A stretch of DNA of 64,000 nt from Panicum virgatum (lineage: Eukaryota; Streptophyta; Magnoliopsida; Poales; Poaceae): positions 2,389,398 through 2,453,397 of the forward strand of contig NC_053143.1 of assembly GCF_016808335.1 (NCBI RefSeq), given 5' to 3'. How positions within the stretch are numbered: position 1 is the stretch's first letter; each line of letters opens with the position of its first letter. The notes beneath the pieces were generated by a model that was given only the letters and a program-made list of their open reading frames with translations, was not told the DNA's origin and made no database searches. This document shows positions 10,645 to 23,605 of the stretch, one piece after another. A program made the position numbers and the translations under genes.

Positions 10645-13030
10645 ATGACCTGGAACAAGCGCCCGACCGTCGCCGCCGACGATGCCCTCGATACCGATCA
10701 TGGCCGCCTACGCGAGCTCGGATACAAGCAGGAGCTCAAGCGCCACCTCTCGTACGCACGCCGTCTCTCCGTTGTCAGTTCGACCATTTTAATTTCCTGC
10801 TCTTTGCTTCACTCGATCAGTCGACCGCGGTCGCAGGGTGGTGTCCGACTTCTCCATCTGCTTCACCGTCATCTCGGTGCTGACGGGGGTCACCACGCTC
10901 TACAACACCGGCCTCGCCTTCGGCGGCCCCGCCACCATGACGCTCGGCTGGTTCGTCGACGGGGCCTTCACCATGGCCGTCGGACTCTCCATGGCCGAGA
11001 TCTGCTCCGCCTTCCCCACCTCCGGCGGACTCTACTACTGGAGCGCGCGCCTCTCTGGCGACCGGTGGGCGCCATTCGCCTCCTGGATCACCGGATGGTA
11101 TTTTACTTGCACTGCTATCTTCCAATCCACCACGTATCAGTATTCAGTGCCCCGTCTCTGTTCACTCTCTGTTCCTTTTAGCTGCTCGGGACATATAAAA
11201 AAATGAAACCTTTTTTTGGTAATCAGTCATGCTTCACCCCCCGGTCAATGTGCATGCTTTAATCTTTATGAGCAAGGAAGAAAAATGTACTAGTGCTAAT
11301 AATTTTTTCAGACTGTATCTTACTGAAAAACGTATCAGTGTGGGTCTAGTGTACTAAATCTTGCGTTTTTTTATAACCAATTTTGCGTTTATATCTGGCT
11401 TGGAGCATCTTGTTCAGTTGTTCTGCATGGGTTGACTTGAGTATGTACATGATTGCTGCTATCTCATGCATAGTGAATTTTCCATCGGGGACCAGGATTT
11501 CTGACAATAAACACTATTCTGAATTCGTTGATGAATTCATGAGGACACCATTTGCTAGTCATGTTTCCAAGCTCATCACTATGAGATCGTGAACTCCTTC
11601 TGACCTCAATTCTTTCTTCCGTTTATTGGATCACTTCCATTGCTTTCAGGTTCAACATTGTAGGACAGGTAACCGGACAATTTTCTGAGGCCCCCTTTCT
11701 ACCCTCAATTTTCAGTATCAATGGACTGACAATCCCATCTTTCCTTTTGCAGTGGGCAGGCACGGCCAGTATCGACTTCTCTCTAGCACAGCTGATTCAA
11801 GTCATCGTCCTGCTTAGCACAGGTGGTAACAATGGTGGGGGGTACCTGGCATCCAAATATGTTGTCTTCGCCTTCCATGCCGTGATTCTGCTGAGCCATG
11901 CCATCATCAACAGCCTCTCTATCACTTGGCTATCTTTCTTTGGGCAGATTGCTGCCCTTTGGAATATGCTAGGTAATGTCTTTATTAAGTATGGATCTCT
12001 TCACTTACAGAACCAATCAAACACATAGCAGTATTTATTTTGTTGATTATGGAAGGCTCACAAAATTGCTTGGGATGTGCATGATACATTGATACCCGTC
12101 CTTTCAGGTGTCTTTGTCCTGATGATCGTTGTACCAGTTGTTGCTACCCATTTTAACACCGATAATAGTGCTGGAATTCACAGTCACCTCTATATTTTTG
12201 TACTGGGGCTCCTTATGAGCCAATACACACTGTCTGGATATGACGCGTCTGCGCATATGGTACAGAAAAGTCCTCAAGTAACTTGAATCATATTAGGAAA
12301 TCTTACTATTGGAACGCGACGAGGCTGCCTAGAGACTGCATTTAGATTCAAAGTCCTAATACTTTGATTCTAAATTTGTTCAAGTGCTGAAATACTGCCA
12401 AAGACGAAGAGCTGACGGATAGTAAGATTTCCTAATATGATTCAAGTTACTTGAGGACTTTTCTGTACCATATGCGCAGACGCGTCATATCCAGACAGTG
12501 TGTATTGGCTCATAAGGAGCCCCAGTACAAAAATATAGAGGTGACTGTGAATTCCAGCACTATTATCGGTGTTAAAATGGGTGAACACGAACTTTGCACT
12601 ATTATCGGTGTTTATTCCTGCTTTGGCAGTATTTCAGCACTTGAACAATGCAAGATTCACATTCTTTCCAATCTAAATGCAGTCTCTAGGCAGCCTCGTC
12701 GCGTTCCAGGCGATGGCATCGGTCGCGACAACTGCAATCTACATTGCCTATGCACTGCCAATCCTCTTCCGTGTGATGCTGGCGCGCAAGAGCTTCGTGC
12801 CAGGCCCATTGAACCTTGGCTGGTACAGTGTGCTTGTCGGCTGGGTCGCCGTCCTCTGGGTGGCAACCATCACCGTTCTCTTCTCGTTGCTGGTCTCATA
12901 CCCGGTGACCAAGGACACTCTCAACTACACTCCGGTTGCTGTTGGTGGGCTGTTCACCCTCATTCTATTGTCATGGATCATCAGCGCGCGACACTGGTTC
13001 AAGGGACCCATCACAAATTTGGGAGGATAA
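10645..13030 (+). pseudogene. BAT1-like amino-acid permease, internal exons lost
   Basis: APC-family transporter resembling plant bidirectional amino-acid transporter BAT1/GABA permease. Recognisable exons: 10645-10751, 10837-11097, a 19-nt microexon 11650-11668, 11753-11972, 12108-12259 and 12683-13030. Together they read MTWNKRPTVAADDALD..., SVVSDFSICFTVISVLTG, AEICSAFPTSGGLYYWSARL, a block ending in SQYTLSGYDASAHM, and a last block SLGSLVAFQAMASVATTA to ITNLGG. The family keeps roughly 130-140 more residues, several helices, between the last two blocks; they are absent here. In their place lies an inverted duplication of the fifth exon and the neighbouring introns (12146-12711). Joining 12259 to 12683 keeps the frame and would give 368 aa against about 510-520 for the family, so a shortened protein is possible, but it would lack essential helices. 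I call it a pseudogene; a transcript could still be made. Confidence 0.8.
12146..12711. repeat. Fold-back duplication inside the BAT1-like gene
   Basis: Segment A (12146-12309, the end of exon 5 plus the start of its intron) recurs as an apparently exact reverse complement at 12419-12582. Segment B (about 12615-12711, the intron end and start of the last exon) recurs inverted at 12311-12400, also with high identity but with a short local difference. The order is A, B', A', B, so a reverse-complement copy of A+B sits between A and B. A 16-bp direct repeat, CACTATTATCGGTGTT, occurs near the right junction (about 12560 and 12597). Confidence 0.85.
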
Positions 13031-13927
13031 GGTGGTATGGAGTTCTTGTGGGGTGATTTCAGTGTGGAACGCTTTGTGACATTGTGATGTTCAGGCGATC
13101 CCAGGGGGTCAAGTTACACGCTGCTGTAGTTATGAGGTGATAGGGAGTGGTTATACTGTAACACTGATGGCACAGAATCAAAAGTGCATTCTTAGATATT
13201 GGCAAAGATTTATATCTTCATTATCAGATTCTTTTTCATGAAAACAGGTGAAAAACTGAACATTTCAAAAAAAAAAGTGTTTATTTCATTGTAATCTAGG
13301 TTCCTTGGCTGTCGGATTTGACTGCCACAGTAATCAAGCACAAGGGTACAGAAATTACTAAAATCAGCAGACAATGATTTGAATAAACCTTATCGAATGG
13401 GAGTAGAGTAGTTTGCAGTTACATGAAATGCAATCGACATGGGACAACAAAAAGACAAATAGGCACCCATTATACTACGTCAAGAATGTTGATATAGTGA
13501 TAATGTCGTGGACAGGAGGATTCTTCCCTAACAGATTCATCGACATGCAACTGAGTTACATTCAGGATGGATAAAATTTCATCCATAGACATTTTTTACA
13601 AGTGCTAGGATCCTACTACAAGATGTGACTCGAATTTCACTTCTTCGTTTTGGTTTCCAAAATTTTCCTTCCCGTGAAATCTCCACTTTCTTCAGATTCA
13701 GTTGGCCATTTGCTCTTGTCAGTCCTCTGTTCGGCTTGTAATGTTTCTGGGCCTTTCTACTGGGCCTGGGCTTGTCATTCTGTGAATCCGTTACATTTAG
13801 CCACAAAGTATTTTATTTATTTCATCTCGAAGCAAATGCCCAAACATTACATATACGGCGGTGAGATGAACAACTCTATAGACGAGATGAACAAGTCTAT
13901 GCACATCTGATTCCTGGGATGAGTGTC
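13031..13927. other. Convergent intergenic region
   Basis: Lies between the 3' end of the BAT1-like gene (plus) and the 3' end of the XRN gene (minus). The first several hundred bases should be the permease 3' UTR. The rest is unstructured and holds no convincing coding or transposon signal. Paired GATGAACAA motifs at about 13866-13898 are short and of unknown meaning. Confidence 0.4.
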
Positions 13928-16900
13928 CTACCAACGACGTGGCTGCGCATCTCCAGGTTCGTTGTCGAACCAGCTGCTTCGCGGCATGTCCACCCGATGG
14001 AAACTGGTTTTCCTATAGCTGTAGCTGCTGCTGCTCCGGGGCGTGTCGGTGGCAGTGCCATGCCCGTAGCTGCTGCTCCTGGTGGCGAGCTGCTGCGCCT
14101 GGGCGGCGGCAGTGGCGTTGTTCCCTCTGCCACGCCCCGCCCACCCCGTGCCGGCGTGCTTGTGCTCTTCCCGCGGCGTCGCCGGCGTGCTCGGCTTCCA
14201 GATAGAATCCGGCCTCTGAACCCTGCAATCGGCCGTACGAAACCGTATGTGTTCATCTCATCTCGGCGACATAGAATAGAAGATCAATCGAACAATGGAA
14301 AGATTTTACATGGGCGGTGGCGGCCTTGAGCCCGGGTACGTGTGCCAGAGTGGCCTCTTTGAGATATCAGCTCCCGTGACAGTCTGCAGGATTCATGAAT
14401 TACAAAGATGATCTCTGAATATAAGTTGGAACAAGCAACTTATTAGTGTCATGAACACACCTTATCAGGTACCCTGACATTGCTAAGTAGTCTTGGGGTT
14501 GGATTCACAGCCTCAGGGTTGAAGAACGTGGCTGACCTGAAACATGTATGCACACACAAAACGCGATTAAAGTTGGGGTGTGAGCCAAACCTAGGTACCA
14601 CAAGGCCTCAACCTCAGGACAGCAAGGCTCGAGGGAAGACTTACATTGCCTGATCATTTGTGATGTCCTGTAGATTTTTTATGGGTGAGGGAAAGAAACT
14701 GCTGCTCAGGCCACCAGCATTGTCATCAGGCGACAACCACCCTCCAATGCCACTGTGGAAACATTCAAAATTCAGACCATTGCTCTGAACACGATACCAG
14801 CACTAATTTGCATCATTCCAGTTCAGACTTTATGCACCTCGTAGCTGAATCTATCGGAAGCTTCTGCAGTGGACAGTGTGATGTTTGTGCAATAACTCCG
14901 TTCATATGTGCTAGAGCGTTTGAGTTCCTGTGCAGAAAGATCTTGTCTTGCCGAGTAGTATTCCTTCTCATCTCATCCATCTAATTTGTAAACTACCTAT
15001 AATTATGGTTTATGCAACTGCAGAAGAAGTTATTGTAACATGAGCACAGATGATAAGCAATTGTTTTACCGTCAGCTCTTCGTCTACCGCTTTGGTGCTT
15101 GCAAGCAGCCGTTCCTCAGAGATGCCCTGAAACAATTTCTTTCTTTCAGAATCAACATTGCGAAATGCACCACCAGTTGATCAGTACACATTGAAATTAT
15201 TAATTGATTCAGTTCATCGATCCATTGCACATATGAATGAATAGCTCACACTCCAGAGGAAATGTTTCCCATTTATGTCAGTCTGCAACTTCGGATAGTA
15301 TTCTTCTCGTCCCATAAATTTGCAGCAGTAACAGTATGGGAGGTCAAGCTTAAGCCAGCTGGAATTAAAAAAACAATAAGTAACTGCTTATCCACTGTGA
15401 ATCCAATTCCAGGACTACTTAGCAATGTCAGAATAAATGGCAGCAGTAAGAATGGTGAATGTGCCTTTGTAAAGGCAAAACTGCCATGAGCTGATCAAAT
15501 GGTCGCAGTGGTTTGTCCAAAGCGAAAGATATCTGAAACTGAGAAAGACCTTTGAGATCAGATACGAAAGGAGCAACATAGAATGGGTAGTACCTGCAAC
15601 AAGTTTTGTACCATACAACGTAGAATGAGATAAATAGAAGCCATAACCATGAAATAATTAATTTTTAATATTTGTAAACATGTTATCCTTACCAGGTCCA
15701 TGATGGTACATCCGCAAAATAACACTGAAACAACCAGCAAAGTCCTTCTAAATACTTCTGAACCTAAATTCAGAGGGAGGAGAGAGAAAGAAAGGGAGGG
15801 AAGATTACAACAATACAAAATTCCACCTTGCCACATCTCAAGGGAAAAGGATCCATCAGGATAAATGAATAAACAGGGATAAACATAACCATTTCGCTCT
15901 GCAGGTTTCCAATTTCATTAGAAGTTTCGACACGAAAATATTCCCTGTAGAACCGGGATTTCCATCCTGGCAATCCTAGTCTTATCTGCAAGAGACATTT
16001 CAAAAATTGTAGGAGGACTGCAGGAGAAGTATATATGCAAATGGGCACCACTAACTCTGTCATATGGGTGGTCTTCATTGAAAAGGAGGTCATCTAGTTT
16101 TCGCCTCAGCTCTGGTCTTTCACTTTCTGAAGCTTCACACAACATTTTACGATATTCCTTCTGCAAGAAATCCTAAAGGCCAAAACGAACATATCGATAA
16201 TGACAATAAATTCCATTGTGCATCATGGTACACTGTTGACTAGAGTGCTAACATACCTGTTTCAGCTCATATCTTTTGAGAAAAATTTTCTCTTCATACA
16301 TGGACAGTTCATGAAAAAATATTTCCAACCTTGAGACTTCTAGATATGAACCATGCTTATCTTTGACCTGTTTTCAGTATCAATGAAACTACGTCACAGC
16401 ATAATTCAATGGATAATCATTAGTGAAAATTAGAGGCTGGAATTCTTGAGTACTTTATCTGTGTTGACAATATACCCTCCCATTTTGTTGAAGGTTGTTT
16501 TGTAAACTTCAATTAGAAGATCGACCGCACACTGTTACATGGGATACATGAAAGAAATAACTATATTTTTTCACACTAATGAACATAGTGAAAGGATATA
16601 TGTAGCGATAACAAAATTAACTTTCCATTAAGCTACTATTACTATAATCTAAAGGCATGCGCATAGCGCATACACATATACCTCATGTGTCTCAAGTGAT
16701 GGAATATGTGGGATGAAATCATTTCCCATCAAGAAACAAATAAAGATGAAGTCATCTATTAGCCTCTCAATGTTAGGTTCGCAAACTGGGTCCAGTATCT
16801 TCAATTCAATCTCCAAGTACTCTCTCAGAACCCATATGTTCAAAAACTGAAAGAAGATGGCATTATTCACATATCAAAATGGGTAATGACTGCATGGTGA

Positions 16901-18440
16901 TCTGAGACTCTGAGCTAGGGGGTAAGGACTAAGGAGGACCAGATAAGGTTTATTCGGTTTCCCTTCTGTTTCTGCCTGATTTGGGAGTGGCACATCCTGT
17001 TGAAGTTAAACAGAAGATTAGTCCACACCATTATAGAACCCTGAGCTAGTGCCTAATTAATAGTATAATGCTTTTAGTCTGCCTTCTATATATGCCGTAT
17101 TAATGCATTTTGTTTAAGCATGATGTTAGCATTGATGAGGGATTAACAAACCTCACGCAAAATAGAGAAGTGGACCTCATGAGATGCCAAAGCAAGCATT
17201 ATCAGATCTGCATCCTGCAATGACAATTCTTCACTCCAGTATAAGTAGACAGGGTGCGGACTGGATCAGTGCTACACAACATTTGAATCAAGAAGAGATT
17301 GTTTAGAGAAAAAGGGATTGATATTCCTCACATGCCCATACAAGCAGTGTCGAGTGTTGGGGTCATAGTCTTCCATGCAGCGTTGTGCACGGATGAAAGA
17401 CATGATCTTGTGCTCTCCTTCTCCAGGAACATTTGCATCAGAGAGTATGACCTTCAGAACATATGTATTGTGAACTTTCAAGCGACTTCCACTTGATCAA
17501 ATTGTTGAACTTATCACAAGGGTTCAAAAAATAGAAGAGAAGGAACATGAACTGCATTTACTGAAGCGCAAGAGCAAACCATAATGTCTTTCCACCCGGG
17601 GTCAGTATTCAATCTGGCGCGGATGTAGTATTGGAGCGCTTGTGATAGCTTCTCCATGAATTCAGTCCCTGGTGTGATGACATTGGGGTCAGAAACCTCT
17701 GAAATCTCTGGCGGTGGCACCTCCTTCCCTTGAGCTTGTAATTCCCTCCGCATCTTTTCCTCTTTAAGCGCCTGTAAATCGAAGCATGGTCGCATCTTGT
17801 CGATTGCTTCAGCAGCAGAGATGTAAAGAATGAAACGGGAGAATTGACCTCATCCCTTGCTAGCAAAGCAGTGTGGAAACGTCCCCGTCGCATTCGGTTC
17901 ATTTTGGCGCAAGGAGCAACGCCATCTGCACACAGAAACCAAATTAAATATAAAAAAGTGCAGCCACAGAGAATCTCATGTACAACTAAATTATTGCACA
18001 AATAATTGAAGCCAACCAAGAACCAACAGCATCCATGGTTCTTGAGACAACAACATGGCAAAACAGAATCAGCTAAAGAATCCAACCTACTGCCAAGTAG
18101 AGGAGCCTTCTCGGCCTGACGATGCGGAACAGGCGGTCCAAGTAGTCGAAAATGGACTCCAAGACCTCGGTGACTGTCCTCGGAGGGCACATCTGCATGC
18201 GTGGATTCATATGCCAGATTCATATGCAGATTGCATGCATGGGTTGAAATTTGTACTCACATCTATGTCTGCATGCTTATCGTCTTGCGGGTGGAAGCAA
18301 GGGTGGATGATGCAATTCATGTCGAGGTAGAGGTTGTCATAGATGACGCCATCGGGGCTCCCCTCTGGTTCCTCCTTTGCGGAGGAGACGATGTTTGGGT
18401 ATTTGGTCACAAGCCACTTGTAGAAAGAAGGTATCCCCAT
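13928..18440 (-). CDS. XRN-type 5'-3' exoribonuclease, without visible zinc knuckle
   Basis: Degrades 5'-monophosphate RNA processively. Twenty-one exons join in phase: 18440-18261, 18192-18087, 17925-17849, 17771-17580, 17451-17332, 17214-17152, 16996-16940, 16846-16682, 16531-16454, 16367-16257, 16172-16056, 15985-15890, 15763-15693, 15593-15482, 15348-15250, 15126-15070, 14980-14838, 14752-14645, 14536-14461, 14383-14310 and 14222-13928 (2397 nt, 798 aa). The start [15 protein letters not shown] and the catalytic landmarks [30 protein letters not shown] and [20 protein letters not shown] are all present, as is [12 protein letters not shown] and the MGNDFIPH motif. The tail is Ser/Gly/Arg-rich and ends GDAQPRRW. 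Plant XRN2/3/4 proteins carry a CCHC zinc knuckle between HFSILRE and FLNIWV; here only a 19-residue exon is found. Exons 14-15 (15593-15250) are the least conserved, and the donor at 15481 (GTTTTG) is weak, so the model there is less certain. Confidence 0.85.
15395..15431 (+). repeat. Inverted copy of XRN exon 19 sequence within an XRN intron
   Basis: About 37 nt on the plus strand (CTGTGAATCCAA...TTAGCAATGTCAG) match the sense, minus-strand sequence of the exon at 14536-14461 with about three mismatches. The copy is therefore inverted relative to the gene and lies in the intron between 15482 and 15348. This is a short local fold-back duplication. Confidence 0.7.
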
Positions 18441-21441
<3,001 letters not shown>

Positions 21442-21570
21442 GGCTGCGACCGGCGAGCGGAAGCCTCGAGGCGGAGGGAGGCGTCTGCGCGGCGGCGAGG
21501 GGTGGGCAAGAAAGCGGCGGCGGCAGGAGCGAGAGAGATTATGTAGGTGTGACACGGGAACTAAGGGGGG

Positions 21571-21596
21571 AAACCCTAATGGGCCTGTTATGGGCC
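21571..21596 (-). promoter_or_regulatory. Telo-box and site II motifs of the RPL17 promoter
   Basis: AAACCCTAA (21571-21579) is a perfect telo box. It is followed at once by two site II type cores, TGGGCC at 21580-21585 and 21591-21596; a third (TGGCCCA) lies at about 21635. Telo boxes combined with site II elements (bound by TCP factors) are established marks of plant ribosomal protein and translation-gene promoters. They sit about 130-155 bp upstream of the RPL17 ATG. Confidence 0.75.
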
Positions 21597-21716
21597 GAGC
21601 CGGCCGCGCTCCCATTTCGTGGATTTTCCTTTTTTGGCCCATGTAGGTACGTACATGGGCTACAATTCAGTCCATCTAAACAAAAGGCCGTTGATATAAA
21701 GGGAAAATTAAAATAT

Positions 21717-22691
21717 GGAAAAAATCATTTCTGTCTTCCTCACCTTTTAACCGAATCTGCTTTTTCTCCCTAAACCACAAAACCGGTTATTTAGACTCCT
21801 CGAACTTCCGAAACCATTCATGCGACCTCCTTTGAGCGGTTTCAGGGTGACGTGGCAGCGGTTTTCTCTTTTTCTTTTATATTTATTTTGACTGAATCTT
21901 TAAGAAATCATATTAAATCACAAAAAAATCATAAAATAGAAAATATAATTTTGTTAGATTCCACATGAGTAGATCTACGCAGTGAATATATTATATGATA
22001 TATTTTAATATAATTTTTTTTCTGTAATTTTATATATATACATTTCTATAATTAATTTATAGATACAGTTTCTGTTGTCTAATTATGGTAAAATTTTTAT
22101 GGTGTGCTAATTATTATATGGTGGGGCTGTAGTAAAAATATTATAATTATGGGATCACGTATGACTGAGATATAGATTTATCTATATAAACTTAGATAAA
22201 TTTAGACGAATATATAGATAAACTTAGATAAATCTATATCTCAGTCATACATGATCCTATAACCATAAAATTTTTACTACAGCTCCACCATATAATTATT
22301 AGCCCACCATAAAAAATTCACCACAATTAGACAACGGAAATTGTATCTATAAATTAATTACAGAAAAGTATATTATAAAATTACAGCAAAAAATTTATAC
22401 TAAAGTATACTATATAATATGTTCACTGCATAGATCTACTCATGTGGAGTCCAAAATATTGGATTTTCTATTTTATGATTTTTTATAATTTAATATGATT
22501 TTTCAAAAATTCAGTCAAAATAAATATAAAAGAAAAAAGAGAAAACCGCTGCCACGTCACCCTGAAACTGCTCAAAGGAGGTCGCGCGAACGGTTTCGAA
22601 ATTTCGAGGAGTCTAAATAACCGGTTTTGTGGTCTAGGGAGGAAAAACGGATTCGATCCAAAGTTGAGAGAGGACGGAAATGATTTTTTCC
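21717..22691. mobile_element. 975-bp long-inverted-repeat element, 9-bp target duplication (MULE-like)
   Basis: The termini GGAAAAAATCATTTCTGTC and GACGGAAATGATTTTTTCC are inverted repeats. The flanks are a perfect 9-bp duplication TTAAAATAT (21708-21716 and 22692-22700), the size used by Mutator-like elements. Nearly the whole element is palindromic: the left arm (CCGGTTATTTAGACTCCTCG, CTGCCACGTCACC-type sequence, AGTAGATCTA) recurs inverted in the right half, meeting near 22200. There is no coding capacity. Confidence 0.88.
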
Positions 22692-23605
22692 TTAAAATAT
22701 TAGTGGCTCGTCACCTTCTTTTTTTTATTGTGATTTTGGCTCGTCACCTTCAGTCCTGTGAGTGCGACCCACATGCTTAATTGCCAATCAGATTCTCCAA
22801 TCCCCAATTTTCAACTAAATGTTAACAAATTCATAGAAAATCAGAACAAACCCAGCCACAGCCCACAAAGACTTTCCACGACCACAGTAGAAATCTGATC
22901 TTCATCACATCTGATTCACATGTTTGTTGTTTCCGAATCGAACCCGGTAAGAGCTCGAGCCTCGTGGGGAGACGACCGACGACTTTTTTTTTTTAAGTCT
23001 GACGAGCGACGAGTTAGGTTGAACATGTGGCCGCTCACCCGACTACTAGAAAAGACGCGCAGCAACGCCACAGCCCACGCAGCCACTCATACACCCGGCC
23101 TAGTAACTCCACGCCCACCGACGCTTCGGGCCCACAGGGCGCCCGAGGCGTGGACCAGGCCCACGACCTTTCTTCCTTCCTTGTGGGAGTCGCGGGCGGC
23201 GGGAGGCGCTGCAGCTGCTGCGACATCTCCGTCCACCGTTCCCCCCAACCGTACGCCACCAAACCAGCGGGTTGCGTCAGATTCCGGCGACGTGCCTCGT
23301 GCGCATCGACGCCCGGTTGCTGATTTAAAGCTCTGCTCTGACGGCTGACCGCACACCTTGCACCCGTCGACAGAGTTCAACTTCATCTCCTCTCCTGCTT
23401 AATTTTCAAAAAAAAAAAGCTCCTCTCCTGCTCCGATCGATCGAGGTACGCCCTTCTCCCGCGGCCGATTTTCCTGCAATCCCGTTTAGCCTCGCTCCCG
23501 CGGCCGATTTTCCTGCAATCCCGTTTAGCCTCGCTTCGATTCCCCTTTCTGATGGAAAAACTAAGGAGCTTCCCGGTTGCAATTTCTTTTTTTTTCCCTA
23601 CTAGA
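22692..23605. other. 5' flank and 5' UTR of the HMG-CoA lyase gene
   Basis: From 22692 to about 22920 nothing is recognised. GC content rises from 22920. A TATA-like GATTTAAAG lies at 23321-23329. The 5' UTR appears to contain an intron from 23446 (GAG|GTACGC) to 23604 (CTAG), one base before the ATG. No protein-coding frame in the GC-rich stretch matches a known family. Confidence 0.5.
23458..23535. repeat. 39-bp tandem duplication in the 5' UTR intron
   Basis: Two adjacent copies (23458-23496 and 23497-23535) of a 39-bp unit beginning CCCGCGGCCGATTTTCCTGC. They appear identical and lie within the predicted 5' UTR intron of the HMG-CoA lyase gene. Confidence 0.85.

Noticed and set aside
12451..13056. 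A 201-codon plus-strand frame over the end of the permease gene
   Set aside because: It runs through the inverted duplication and then through the last permease exon in the wrong phase.
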